Part shown: positions 43,819-55,917 of the stretch, piece after piece
Numbering within the stretch: position 1 is the stretch's first letter
Layout: each line of letters begins with the position of its first letter
Assembly: GCA_947359465.1 (NCBI GenBank)
Contig: OX375877.1
Location: 67,930,698 to 67,994,697 of the forward strand
Source: Metellina segmentata
Taxonomy: Eukaryota > Arthropoda > Arachnida > Araneae > Tetragnathidae
DNA length: 64,000 nt
Reading direction: 5' to 3'
Position numbers and translations under genes: made by a program
Notes under the pieces: generated by a model
Told to the model about the DNA's origin: nothing
What the model saw: the letters and a program-made list of their open reading frames with translations, nothing else
Databases searched by the model: none

Positions 43819-45877
43819 GTAGAAGTGTGCCAATTTCACCACATGAGCAGTTTTCGGACTTGATTTTCTTAAACCCCGTTAGGTAGGATGGGAATGGGCC
43901 GTGCCCTGTGAAGAAAAGTGTCTCTTCCCTGGTCCAACTTGATGATTTTAGTGACACTTTTGGTAACACATCGTGCACCGTCCTGCCTGTTTCTCCTTCG
44001 TCCCATTCATTCTGCCATGCACCAAGTAGCCAGCTAGTGGTTTCCTTTCTGTAATGGCTCTTGGGCCATTTCACCCCTTCATCTACGCATTCCATTGTTG
44101 TTGCCTCTTTTGCTAATCTATCTGCTTCTTCGTTTCCATCGTGACCCGCATGGGCTTTAATCCATCCTAGGCAAATTTCCTTGTTGTTGTATAGAAAGTG
44201 TTGTATTTTTCGTGCCAGTGGACTAGGCGTCTTGGGGTTTTTAAGTGCAGGAGACCAGCTCGACTGTCCGACCAGATCTTGACATTTTTGTCTGCTTTTG
44301 CTTCTGCTGCTTTTATGGCTGAAAGCATTCCATAAAGCTCCGAACGGAAAACGGAATTATTATCCTGCATGATCGTGGACCATTGTTGTGTTATGCGCCC
44401 TTCTTGAATAGCGCAGAATGCACTTCCCACTCTCTTCTCCATTTTAGAGCCATCGGTATAGTAGCTTATGCTGGAATGAAGAACTCCCCCTGCAGGATTT
44501 ATTCTGTCATTCGAAAGAGTTTTAGCTGGATGTATAGACCAGCCTATCGCTCTTTCCTCGTAGTCATCTTTGTTATAATTTGCATCTCCAAGCTTTGTAT
44601 TTATTTTCATTCTCATTTTGACGCACACCGCTTCTTTTCTTTTTGAAGTGAAAGATGCAGTGGTGCAATTCCCGCAATTGTTTGAAGGTCCATAGTGGAT
44701 GCTGTTCTGTAACTTCCTGTTATTGAGATCAGAAATTTTCTTTGTATCCCATTTAACTTTCTTACAGTACGTTGAGTTGGGTTGTGACACCAGACCACTG
44801 CACCGTGACTCAACATTCTTTCAGTCAATGTTTTGTACAGCAGCTTTCGAAATTTATGGCCTATTCCCCATCTCGTTCCAGCTATTCTTTGTAGCATTTG
44901 AAATTGGAACATGGCTTTTTGTCCTATAGTTTGTACATGAGCCGCCCAATTTAGTTTCTCGTCTAGTATAAGTCCTAGGTACTTTATAGTACTAGTTCGT
45001 TTAATTCTTCGTTTATTCCAGTAGATGGAAGGTCCTCTCGAGAGATTACTAAGGAGGAGGTATTTAGTCTTTTCTTCGGACACGTTCAGACCTTGCTGAT
45101 CTGTCCAGGTTTTTAACAGATCTAGTGCATTTGTGGCTAGCTCACCTAATTTGCGCTCTGATTTTGCCGCGATTACAAAGGCAAAGTCGTCAGCAAATGC
45201 TTGCATGTGGACTCCTTCAGGCCATGGTAGATCCAATGCTTCATCGGTCACGATATTCCACAGCACTGGTCCGCTGCACGATCCCTGTGGACAGCCTTTT
45301 GCTTGTTTCTTGATTGCCGGACCTTCGCTTGTCATTAACATGACTTTTCTATCCTCGAGGACTTTAGCAAGAGTATTTTTAATATTGGAAGGACATTTAG
45401 ATTTCGCTAGTCTGTTTTGATGACATTGTAGTTAAGACTGTCGAATTCCCCCTCAATATCAACCGACACAACAGCTACGTGCAGTTTTTTCTTTTTCTCT
45501 TCATTAATTCTGTTTAGTAAGGTTTCTAGAGCACTGTCAACAGATGAGCCCTCCTTGAAACCAAATTGGAGTGCATGCCTTTCTTTGTTTTCAACTTGAT
45601 GATAAGTTAATCTTTGCACAAGCAATCTCTCCAAAGCTTTTCAAATAGTTGGCAGAAGGGAAATTGGTCGATATGATTTTATTTCATCGTGTTTTCTTCC
45701 CGCCTTGTGGAAAAGAATAATAATTCCGATTTTTAGGGACTTAGGAAAGGTTGCAAGATTTAGACATTTATTGAAGAAAGCATATAGGGGAGTTCTGGAA
45801 ATTTGTTATTGATTATTTGCAACACCAGATTATCTATACCATCATATCCAGGTGCTTTGCCTTTCGGAAGATAGTTT
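43819..45877 (-). pseudogene. 5'-truncated R1/LOA-type LINE: RT and RNase H (upstream part)
   Basis: Minus strand from the truncated 5' end at about 45877: LPKGKAPGYDGIDN (RT start), then 45634-45407 (LVQRLTYHQ, VVSVDIEGEFDSL). Next is 45341-44613 (GCPQGSCSGPVLWN, then the catalytic box AFADDFAFVI, then EKTKYLLLS). RNase H follows at 44460-44170 (YYTDGSKMEKRVGSAFCAI, FRSELYGMLSAIKAAEA, IWSDSRAGL). The C-terminal part is 44095-43819 (WLLGAWQNEWDEGE, ENCSCGEIGTLL). It continues at 32053. Several frameshifts. It is truncated in the RT domain, as expected for target-primed reverse transcription. Confidence 0.9.
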
Positions 45878-46071
45878 GGAGACTCATGTGCGTCGACCGT
45901 GCGACGCCGTGAGGAACTGCGGTACAAATTGCACACAAGTTGGACGTGCGTCGCCCGTAGCGGCGCTGGAGGCATGTGTGCACTGCTCCAATGGATATAA
46001 TGGATCTCAGACCGCACTTGCGTTGCGGCAGCGGCGCCGCACGTTTAAAAACCGGATGTGTGCACCGGGCC
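45878..46071. mobile_element. PIF/Harbinger-like MITE copy 2, right half
   Basis: Resumes at GGAGACTCATGTGCG exactly where the left half (31633) stops. Ends ...TGTGCACCGGGCC, then TAA (46072-46074). Confidence 0.85.
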
Positions 46072-47019
46072 TAAGACAAAAAAAAAAGTTGCACCTGGAA
46101 GGAGTAAATCGTTATAAATTAAATTGAGTTGCGCAAATGATAAAATTTACAGAATCATTTGAGCATGCTTCACGCGCAGGACAGCATTCAAACACGCTGC
46201 ATACCGGGGAATAAAAGAGCATCCAGTAGCGCAGCAAATTCATGCTGTTGTGTTGTTTACATCGTTTCTTATTGAGTTATGCCTCGGAAAAACTTGACAA
46301 GCAATTTAAGCAACTGGGAGAGTTTGACATAGTCCGATTAATTGGCCTCCGAGAAGGTCTAGTCGACGAATGCGCTGCATATTGATTGTAGTGATGTTAC
46401 TGTCGCAAGCTGTTGGCAGCGGTGGATACAACAAGGCACATACTAGCGTCAACCAGACTCAGGAAGACCTTGAGACACCGGACCAAGAGAGTAATGACGT
46501 GTTGTAAGACATGCGCGTACCGACCCAACAGCCACTGTTGCAGACATCAAAGGGAAGTGGGAACCTCTCTTTATCATCTAATACTTGATCATACCATTTG
46601 TCAAAGGTTTGACGACGTGAGACTAAACTCACGTAGACCGTTTCAACAACTGCCTTTAAGACCATTGTACCGCCGTGAAAGGCTGGAGTGGTTTCGTGCC
46701 AGACGGACATGAGGCATCGAATGGTCTTCACTGACGAATCCCGCTTCAGTCTGGGTGTGGAGACGACAATCGAATCCATGTGTAGAAAAAAGCAACGTGG
46801 TCAGCGCCAAGATTCACGATTTGTTTAGCAGCGCCACACGCCCAGAAGACTTTTTGACATGGTGTTAGATGCAATTACGTATGATGCCAAATCCCCTTTG
46901 GTATTCGTTACTGCTCTTTGACAGGCCAGCGTTACGTACAAGAAATTTTACCGCCAGTTACACTCTCATTCCTGTACTCACAGGTTCACCCGCTTTTTCA
47001 ACAAGACAATGCTCTACCC

Positions 47020-48241
47020 CAGTGTTTCCCAATCTTTTGACATATGTGTACCCCTTCAATAATTTTCGTAACGCTGAGTACCCCTCGTCGAAAAAATAGA
47101 TGTATTTTAATAACAATCCAAATGTATTTTTTTCTTTGTGTGACATACACAAAATAATAAGAAAAGAGAAATAAAATTATTCAAAATAAAATATAAATAA
47201 AAGTTATATTATAAATAACGTTTATTTGGATCCATGAGAAGGATGAAATTGTTTCTGCTGAGGTAACAGATCGTCATAATTTGGTTCCCTGGTTGTTAAT
47301 TTTAATCTGAGATGTGGTTCCACGTCCAATAGTCCGTTCCTTTTTTTCGACCTGATGTCTACAAATGCTGAAAAAGCAACTTCACATAAATATGAAGTTG
47401 GAAAAGGCAAGATGTATTTTAGAACTTTTTCTGTTAAAACCGGATATACACAAGTTGCATTTGTAACCAGAATGATCTTAAAGTACTCTCCTTGTGTTTA
47501 TTTTTCAAGAATCCGTCTGAAGCCAATTCCAACAATTGCTTTTCTTCCTCATGCGACAAATCTTCTGGCATGGATGTTGTGTTAATGTTAAACGGATATC
47601 TTATCCATTTAATATTTTTGGTTCAATCAGAGAAATAGTTTTTTAAGCCCATTTGCAAACTCTCCAAATGCTGTGTTATGCATTTCAGAGTATCAGCATC
47701 AATTTTAGTGGTCGAACTTGTTATAAACTCACGAAGAGAGGGAAACGAGTCTACTTCGCCATTACCAACTCTCTTTTGCCATAACTTTTGTTTTGCGATG
47801 GCAGCGTTCACTTTATCTTGAACGTGAAACAATGAAATTTGTTTGCCTTGTAACGATAAGTTGAGGCAATTTAATACAGAGAATATATCTGCTAAGTATG
47901 CTAGTTTACAAAGCCATTTCCAGTCATGTAAACAATTTCTCAACTAGTATCTATCATTAAGAAAGCATTGAAGTTCATGTCAAAGCTGTGCCTGTCAGGT
48001 CGGTTGCACCCGACTGAGGGTTAACGAAGTTGTTTCTGAAACGAAGTGTGGTATATATCCGCCGTGTCACTCTGGACCATCTCACGCCTCACAAGACTGA
48101 CTTGACTCATGAGAACGTAGAATTAGGCGCAGCCAAGCACAGTGCAGTGCATATCCCCACCAAACTCCGGTGCAACGCGTACCCCCACCTAACTCTTTCC
48201 GTACCCCTGGGGGTACGCGTACCACACTTTGGGAAACACTG
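47020..48241 (-). mobile_element. hAT element inserted in Tc1-3
   Basis: 13 bp inverted ends CAGTGTTTCCCAA, with an 8 bp target duplication CTCTACCC (47012-47019 and 48242-48249). Subterminal GTACCCCT/GGGGTACGCGTACC words are repeated at both ends. Minus-strand fragments of a ZBED5/SCAND3-type hAT transposase are visible: 47943-47623 (WLCKLAYLADIFSVLNCLNL, LQGKQISLFHVQDKV) and 47410-47222 (PTSYLCEVAFSAFVDIRSKK, then LDVEPHLRLKLT). The latter is the C-terminal dimerisation region. Most of the transposase is deleted. Confidence 0.9.
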
Positions 48242-49351
48242 CTCTACCCCATATTGATGTCGTCTCTAGAGCTTGTGTACGACACAACTCTATCTTACTA
48301 TGGCCGGCATGCTCACCGGACCTGTCCCCGATCGAGAATGTATGAAATACCATTGGACGAGATCCATCCATCCGTACCGTGTAATCTGCTAGAATTAAGT
48401 GATATGGTTCAAGCAGAATGGGATGGCTCTACCCCATATTGATATCGTCTCTAGAGCTTGTGTACGACACAACTCTATCTTACTATGGCCGGCATGCTCA
48501 CCGGACCTGTCCCCGATCGAGAATGTATGAAATACCATTGGACGAGATCCATCCATCCGTACCGCGTAATCTGCTAGAATTAAGTGATATGGTTCAAGCA
48601 GAATGGGATGGCTCTACCCCATATTGATATCGTCTCTAGAGCTTGTGTACGACACAACTCTATCTTACTATGGCCGGCATGCTCACCGGACCTGTCCCCG
48701 ATCGAGAATGTATGAAATACCATTGGACGAGATCCATCCATCCGTACCGTGTAATCTGCTAGAATTAAGTGATATGGTTCAAGCAGAATGGGATGACTCT
48801 ACCCCATATTGATATCGTCTCTAGAGCTTGTGTACGACACAACTCTATCTTACTATGGCCGGCATGCTCACCGGACCTGTCCCCGATCGAGAATGTATGA
48901 AATACCATTGGACGAGATCCATCCATCCGTACCGCGTAATCTGCTAGAATTAAGTGATATGGTTCAAGCAGAATGGGATGGCTCTACCCCATATTGATAT
49001 CGTCTCTAGAGCTTGTGTACGACACAACTCTATCTTACTATGGCCGGCATGCTCACCGGACCTGTCCCCGATCGAGAATGTATGAAATACCATTGGACGA
49101 GATCCATCCATCCGTACCGCGTAATCTGCTAGAATTAAGTGATATGGTTCAAGCAGAATGGGATGGCTCTACCCCATATTGATATCGTCTCTAGAGCTTG
49201 TGTACGACACAACTCTATCTTACTATGTCCGGCATGCTCACCGGACCTGTCCCCGATGGAGAATGTATGAAATACCATTGGACGAGATCCATCCATCCGT
49301 ACCGCGTAATCTGCTAGAATTAAGTGATATGGTTCAAGCAGAATGGGATGG
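48242..49351 (+). repeat. Six tandem 185 bp copies of a Tc1-3 transposase segment
   Basis: Units start at 48242, 48427, 48612, 48797, 48982 and 49167, each beginning CTCTACCCCATATTGAT and ending GAATGGGATGG. They are almost identical (GATGTC in unit 1, GATATC later; a few point changes in units 4 and 6). Each unit spans the region between the second catalytic aspartate and the end of the catalytic domain. The series of 60-95 codon open frames here are artefacts of this repeat. Confidence 0.95.
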
Positions 49352-49576
49352 ACTGTCGCAGGACTTCATAAAGAGCCTGTATGACTCACTACCAAGGCGC
49401 TTGGCATGCTGCGTTAGGAATAATGGTGGTCATGCGCCATACTGAATGATACCACTTTTTTCGAATTTTTCTCAATAAAGTTTGAATATTTCAAATTTCA
49501 ATCATTTACTCATTCATAAGCACTTTACCAACCTTGTAAATTTCATTGCATTATGACAATTCTTTCTAGGTGCAAC

Positions 49577-50380
49577 TATTTTGTGGCTTAGAGTGTAACT
49601 TAAAACTCTGAACAGTACTGAAAACATGTATAAAAAACATGTAAAAAAGCGTTGCAACTCCTTTGTCTCGTGATTTCAGATCAAGAAGAAACATCCAGAA
49701 GGTAAATATAGCGTCGTATAAACAAAGGATGGGTGTATCTAACTTGACCTTTAGAATGAATGCCACAGGCACACTGAGTGTGGGAAGGGAGTCTGCAATA
49801 TGTCCAAACTTTACGATGCTGTTCGAATTTTGGGTGAATGTAACTTTGGATTGCGTGGAGTGAGGACTCCGTAAGTGGTGGCATAGCCCCAAGACGGAAA
49901 GATGAAAATAGTACGAATCGTACACAAGGAGTAGAGAACCGACAGCTAAGTTATCTAAATTCTTATTATTCCAAGAACATTAAGAAAAATATACAGTATT
50001 TACATCATCACATTAACAACATTACACCAATGCATAAGAGTATGTATTATCACAGTTCAGCATGGTGACCAAGCGTCACCCTCTGCTTCTTGTTCTCTAA
50101 TCTCATCTGCCTTGTGCTCTACACGCAGTCCAAAAAGGAAGCCAACGGTAAAAGTCGAAAACCAATCAGAGATCATCTGGACGATCACCACCTGCAGAGG
50201 ACGTTCTATTTCACATGTTCTTCTCAAGTCGTTGTACAGCGAGCAACAAAAGAACAGCAGCTAACACCAAACAATAACCAATCAGAATATATTCGGCATA
50301 TTCGATGACACAAAGGAGTAGGCACGTGGTTTGTAAGTCACCCTACCCAGGTCAAGCACAACGCAGTTTCTCTTTCATTA
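49577..50380. other. Intergenic, no gene supported
   Basis: 49566-49925 has a minus-strand open frame of 119 codons overlapping others on both strands. None shows a recognisable motif, and I do not call a gene. Confidence 0.4.
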
Positions 50381-50382
50381 TG

Positions 50383-51240
50383 TCACAGCACTTTGAACCT
50401 TAAGATCCAGCCTAGTTATTCGTTGTGCAGCAGAAAAAACAATAGAAGATCTACAAGTCAAACCATACTTCTCCAGTTTCAGGAAACTTTTTATACAACA
50501 TGAACATTTTTATTTATGTGTTCCACTAGAAAAACGCAAAACAATAGTTTTTATGTTAGCGCGCTCGTATCAAGAACATTTTACCAACAGAGAAGTTACC
50601 TCAAGAGGAATATAATTAAATATCCATAAATCATCTCAAATGGTAGGTAGGTAGATATTAATTTATATGTCACAACCCTTTAAACCTTAAGCTCCAGTCT
50701 ATTTAGCCGTTGTGCAGCAGAAAAAAACAATAGAAGATCTACAAGTCAAACCACACTTCTCCAGTTTCAAGAAACTTTTTATACAGCATGAAAATTTTTA
50801 TTTATGTGTTCCACTAGAAAAACGCAAAACAATAGTTTTTATGTTAGCGTGCTCTAGCGTATCTAGAACATTTTACCAACAGAGAAGTTACCTCAAGATG
50901 AATATAATTAAATATCCATAAATCATCTCAAATGGTAGATAGGTAGATATTAATTTATATGTCACAAACCTATAAACCTTAAGTTCCAGCCTATTTAGCC
51001 GTTGTGCAGCAGAAAAAACAATAGAGGATCTACAAGTCAAACCACACTTCTCCAGTTTCAGGAAACTTTTTATACAAAATGAAAATTTGTATTTATATGT
51101 TCCACTAGAAAAACGCAAAACAATAGTTTTTATGTTAGCGTGCTCTTCGTATCTAGAACATTTTACCAACAGAGAAGTTACCTCAAGATGAATATAATTA
51201 AATATCCATGAGTCAACTCCAATAGTAAGTAGGTAGACAT
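50383..51240. repeat. 289 bp tandem triplication
   Basis: Three head-to-tail units starting near 50384, 50673 and 50962. Each has CCTTAAG(A/C/T)TCCAG, GTTGTGCAGCAGAAAAAA, CCACTAGAAAAACGCAAAAC and ATATCCATAAATCATCTC. Divergence is a few percent. The open frames at 50712-50921 and 50888-51169 lie across the repeat and look accidental. Confidence 0.9.
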
Positions 51241-51244
51241 TTAA

Positions 51245-51360
51245 TTAAAGTCATACTGGAGCAACACAACGGGCTATTGGCGACGGTCCGGTATGAAACA
51301 AGAAAGGAAAGGTTCGATGACAACTGAGCCACGGACAGATAGACATCTCAAATGGAACAT
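51245..51360 (-). mobile_element. SINE fragment
   Basis: Minus-strand SINE tail (GGAGCAACACAACGGGCTAT, GACGGTCCGG) followed by diverged body. Confidence 0.65.
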
Positions 51361-52195
51361 TCGAAACTTTTCATGCTAGATTCAACAACAACACAGATCC
51401 AAGCTCTTGGATAATACTTAAGAGCGAATTTGACACCATATCAAAACCATAGTATTAATCTGCCAAGCATTCTTATGTTCCGTTCACAACAAAGTCGTTC
51501 TTCCATTTCGAAAGTGAAAGGATCGATCGATGTGGTCATCAGATATATCATCCATCAATTGTGCAGATGTATATTCGGTGAGAACATAAAAGAATCTTTG
51601 GTGGCACATTACAGCTTATATATGATCCCAATGCTCTCAAGATAAGAAGCAATCCTTCGAGAATTCTTTTTTTTTATGTTTCTCGTTCTTACAACTCTTG
51701 GCTTAGTGTGCCTAAGGAGCTGCAGCAACGATTATTGTATTATAAAAAACAATTCTTATTTTTAGTATTATTCAATTCATTTCAGAACTCAGACTTTGAA
51801 AAAGTGTCTGGCCTGAAAATCAACGAAAATGTACTTTAAATGTTTAAATCTCGCATGTATTGAATGTTTTTTTCAGAGATAGCAAATCTTTCGTCAGTTC
51901 ATAAGATCTTTAACGATTCGAAAAGTTTTTTAATACTTCAAAGCAAGGACTCTTCGCGAAATATTTATTTTCATTTGTATGAGTAAAAAGTGATTAAAAA
52001 GCTCAGAAGTGAAATGTTTTTCAAGACAAAACAAGCATTGTACGAAAACTAAATTGCTATCGGGCGTAACACTGTTGTTACCCTTATTGTAATAGTGTGC
52101 AAAGTCACCAGTAAAAACAGTCGATTCTCTCTAGTAGTAGTACGAGATAGTTTAACCAGCGTAAGGATTCGTTCAGTAGATCCTAAAACCTGTTG
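51361..52195. other. Intergenic, no gene seen
   Basis: No motif-bearing open frame and no repeat recognised. Confidence 0.4.
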
Positions 52196-52199
52196 TTAA

Positions 52200-52320
52200 G
52201 TCCTTCATGTAGCGTCTCCAACGATGGGGTATTGTCCTTTGATCTTTCCCTGAGGGATGATCCCGGACCGTCCCCAATAGCCCGTTATGATGCTCCAGTA
52301 CGACTTTAATTAGCTACCTA
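52200..52320 (+). mobile_element. SINE 3' fragment
   Basis: Matches the SINE from GGGGTATTGTCC through GATCCCGGACCGTC to TCCAGTACGACTTTAATTAG, then CTACCTACC. Confidence 0.7.
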
Positions 52321-52329
52321 CCTTCGTTT

Positions 52330-52640
52330 TCTCATAATTGTATTTTTTCTGCCATGCCACACAGTAGCAGGGACGCGTCATCTAACGTGTTCAATGGGTT
52401 ATTCACCAACACGATAACCCCCGGCTTGAATTTCCTCTCTCAGGTTGCCTTGGCCAGAGAGATCCCCAGATCTGACTCTCATTGAGCATATTAGGGATGA
52501 TCACGGCAGCAATCGCACCAGAATATAAGGCAGAACCTGTACATGGAATAGCGTAATCTGTATCAGGATAGAGTAAATAACTCCATATCACGCCGTATAT
52601 TGGTATATATTGTTGCCAGAGGGAGCTTAACAACCTACTA
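52330..52640 (+). pseudogene. Tc1-type transposase fragment
   Basis: One plus-strand frame reads LPWPERSPDLTLIEHIRDDH near 52446-52506, the region of the catalytic glutamate in Tc1 transposases (PxxSPDLNPIEHxWD). The rest is too diverged to follow. Confidence 0.65.
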
Positions 52641-53490
52641 ATTTATGAATTTTCTATTGTAATTTGCATACAGTTACTCAATTTAACATTGTTCGAATTT
52701 CTTTAAATGTTTTTCATAATACATACTAACTTTCTTCTAATCTTACGGATACGGATTTAGGATTATTTCGATCTTATTTTGGGCACAGTGTAGTTTCGGT
52801 TTAAATTGATTTTTTACTTTAAATTGCTTACATGAGAAATTTATTTAGATTTCATAAAATGAATCGGTAGTTTAGAAGTAAGTAAATGAATCGGTAGCTC
52901 TACAGTTCAAAACTTTTTTCTACGACTCCGAAGTTTATATTAGAAAACAAATACTTATGTTCCTCTCAGACTTCTCAAGAAATGTATGAAATATTTTCTT
53001 TGCAAATGCAACTCAATACGTTTTTTGAAGACAGAGGCAAACAAGAATGGCGTGGAATTTCACTCATACTTTGAGATACTGTTCTGTTCCATTAAAGTAA
53101 TAGCTTTTCAAACAAAAAGTTAGTGCGATTAATTGGTTCCTTAAATTCGAAAAAAACGTAACAATATGACACAATTCTTCGTTACTTGTAGTCATTAGAA
53201 TTGAAGTGATTTTTTTTCTTTGTAAATAAGTCTTCATTTTTATCCCACTCTCGACAGTGCAAATAATAAAATTTGCAAACAAATCACTAAGTCTTAAATA
53301 TTTCCGTACAAGTAACCTGAATTCGCTTCCAGCCTTAAGCTTTTGCCATTTTCAAGACTTTGAGAACCAATTTAGGTACTTGCTCAGTTTTATTTATACA
53401 GTATATGTAGTAGAGTTTTTCGGCCAGTCCAATGTTGTCTGTTAATTATTGACAGTACTACCTGATCTTCGACGCATATTATTTATTATT
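52641..53490. other. Intergenic, no gene seen
   Basis: AT-rich, with no supported gene or repeat. Confidence 0.4.
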
Positions 53491-53494
53491 TCAT

Positions 53495-53850
53495 GTCTTC
53501 CATCTATATAAATAAGAATGGAGTGTTTGTTTGTACATTCAATATTTTCGACCCATTTCAAGTTTTCTATCCGTTTTGGACCCTCCTGATGCCGAATCCG
53601 CCCTTTTCTCGTTTGGTGTCTGTCTGTCTGTCTGTCTGTATGTATGTTGTGCCCTATACACGTCCATGCGGTTTAAGATATTTTCATGAAAATTTGCATA
53701 CAGGGAGTACTTATCTTCATTTAGTGAGTGGCATTGGTTGCGAAAGTCTGTCTGTCCGTCTTTCTGTTCTATGCTCGATTTTGTGTTTGTGTGTTTGTGT
53801 AGACATCCCAGGAATTCTATTCCAGATATTTGATTGCATTGTATTTTATT
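53495..53850 (+). repeat. Dispersed-repeat-like segment with (GTCT)n
   Basis: TCTATATAAATAAGAATGGA, then GTGTTTGTTTGTACATTC, a GTCT run (53620-53640) and ATGAAAATTTGCATACAGGGAG. This wording is typical of an arthropod dispersed repeat, but I cannot assign a class. The 126-codon open frame across it is probably not a gene. Confidence 0.45.
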
Positions 53851-54915
53851 TTATACATTATTTATTAGTTTAGTGAATGCAATATTAAACATTTCTTTAT
53901 TGTTATATTTAGTTGAGTTTCATGCTAAAACACCTGAGTAAGTATACTTAAATCAACCATAATTTGGTAGTTTTGGAAAAATTGGAATGTCTATTGAATA
54001 TTACGATTACTTCGATTGCTTTACCAGTACTGCTGAAAAAGTAATTATTCTTCAAAAAAAAATTTTTTTTATGGAATTTCTTCTCTGATACTTCATTTAT
54101 TTCGAGTCTTATTTTTATTCTTTACGCAATGAAAACGATTTCCGAATATTTGGGACAGACGATATTTTTCAATGAAACGAGAATGAACAAGATCGCGCGA
54201 GCAGTGATATTTTTTTCTGGTTCTTTCGCTATGAATTAATTTCACATTTCTAAATTTTGTACACTTTTAAGTTGTGGCAACTGTGCGAGATCAAGAGATA
54301 AAATTGAATCACAGATTAATATCTTTAGAACAATTTTTTGCGACATCTTTTATTTTGTTTTACTTCGCTGTTTCCTGTTTTAAATATTTATTATTTTAAT
54401 AAATGTGTTTTCCTTCTCATCACACGCAATAGCACCACAAAGTATTAGACTTAAAAATGTTAGGTAAGTCAGTATAAATTTTCAGTAAATTTTAAGTGTA
54501 GTTATGCCATTATTGAAAGAATAATGCCGTTATTTAAAGAATAATGCCGTTATTTAAAGAATAATAATGTTTATTAAATCAATCTTGAACTTTTTCCAAC
54601 ATTAAAAAATTCGTTGTAATAATGACAGGAGAAGATTGCAAAATTTCACAATGTCGCATACCGGAGGCAAGAGTGCCACAAGGAAAAAAATATTGTTTTG
54701 TTGACTATGAGTGCGAGAGCACTCGCCGTAAATCGTAATTTTAATTAATTGAGTTGAACATGAAAATAACTTAAGAAAGGGAATTCCAAATCTTCCTATA
54801 AATCGTCTTTTATAGTAGTAACCTTAGTATCACCTTTCGTCATTTTGTAGCTTTGTCATACAGCAATTGTGCGATGTATGTGAAATGTATTACATGAATG
54901 GATATGCATGTGTAG
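53851..54915. other. Intergenic, no gene seen
   Basis: AT-rich, with no recognised gene. A short duplicated phrase (AAAGAATAATGCCGTTATTT) occurs at 54515-54560. Confidence 0.4.
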
Positions 54916-54917
54916 GA

Positions 54918-55850
54918 TTTGTGTCATCACTAGTTGCTAAACCAGTTTTAAGAAATGGGGAAACAAGTTTAAATACACTGAATTTTAAAAACATCGATGG
55001 TTTGGGGGCGATGTATTATCAACATCGATGTTTTGCTGTCGATGTCGCATCACTAGTTGCTAAACCAGTTTTAAGAAATGGGGAAAAAAGCTTAAATACA
55101 CTGAATTTTAAAAACATTGATGGTTTGGGAGCCATGTATTATCAACATCGATGTTTTAATTTTGAACATCGATGTTTTGCTGTCGATGTCGCATCACAAG
55201 TTGCTAAACCAGTTTTTAGAAATGAGGAAAAAGTTTAAATACACTGAATTTTAAAAGCATCGATGTTTTTGGGTCGATGTATTATCAACATCGATGTTTT
55301 AATTTTGAACATCGATGTTTCAAAACATCGATGTTTTGCTATCGATGTCGCATCCCTAGTCCAGGGCAGCGTGGAGATTCTGCCCTTACTATCACACGCC
55401 ACATATGCCCACAACAGGGCGTTTTGGTCTGGTGTGTCATCTCCCTCGATATTTTAAGACATCGATGTTTTATTAAAAAAAAACTGTATTGGAGCCGATG
55501 TTTAAAAAAACATCGATGTTTATACTTGTCAATCTTTTATTTTTAAATAAAAAATGTACTATTATAAAAATTAAAAAAAAAAAAAACAAGTAGCATCACT
55601 ACAGTAATCAGTAAATTGAACATACCTTTAGATCAAAGTGGCTAAGGGTAAAGGGTGTGAAAAGTAGGGATGAGACATCGATGCCGATGTTTTCAAAACA
55701 TCGATGTTTGTATCATTCATTCAATGTTGTTCATCATTGTTGTACTTACCATCGATTTATTGGAGCCGATGTTTTAACAATGTCGATGTTTTTACGTTGT
55801 CGATGTTTTATTTTTGAACGAAAAAAGCACCATAGTAAAAATTAAGATAA
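54918..55850. repeat. Field of ATCGAT palindromes (hAT-like MITE cluster)
   Basis: Many copies of AACATCGATGTTTT and half-forms, embedded in three direct repeats that share GTTGCTAAACCAGTTTTTA(A)GA, then TTTAAATACACTGAATTTTA. Outer edges read TAGGGATGAGACATCGATG and CGATGTCGCATCCCTAG, which look like (C)TAGGGATG terminal repeats of hAT-type MITEs with subterminal binding-site arrays. No transposase. The open frame at 54867-55238 is a repeat artefact. Confidence 0.6.
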
Positions 55851-55917
55851 ATAACAGTGCAACTAAGTATTTCTCATTGATGGCGACATCTGTCCCATCG
55901 GAAAGAGGTAAATTGGT

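Larger units (their letters stand above)
46088..49576 (+). mobile_element. Tc1-like transposon (Tc1-3), split and amplified
   Basis: Probable inverted ends are GTTGCACCTGGAAGGA (46088) and TCTTTCTAGGTGCAAC (49576). The transposase starts at ATG 46279 on the plus strand and is frameshifted: HTH region, then HRTKRVMTCCKT..., RPFQQLPLRPLYRRERLEWF, then VFTDESRFSLGV with the first catalytic aspartate. It continues to STRQCSTP/FQQDNAL with the second. A hAT element interrupts it there (47020-48241). The frame resumes with PACSPDLSPIENVW (the glutamate) but is repeated six times as a 185 bp tandem before the true C-terminus (DFIKSLYDSLPRRLACCVRN, stop 49443-49445). Dead. Confidence 0.85.

Noticed and set aside
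48030..49445. Series of 60-95 codon plus-strand frames ending GSTPY
   Set aside because: They are one alternative frame of the six-fold 185 bp repeat of a Tc1 transposase segment.
49566..49925. 119-codon minus-strand frame as a gene
   Set aside because: Overlaps comparable frames on both strands and has no recognisable domain, start context or splice logic.
54867..55238. 123-codon open frame with internal repeats
   Set aside because: It spans the ATCGAT-palindrome direct repeats; the repeats in the product simply mirror the DNA.
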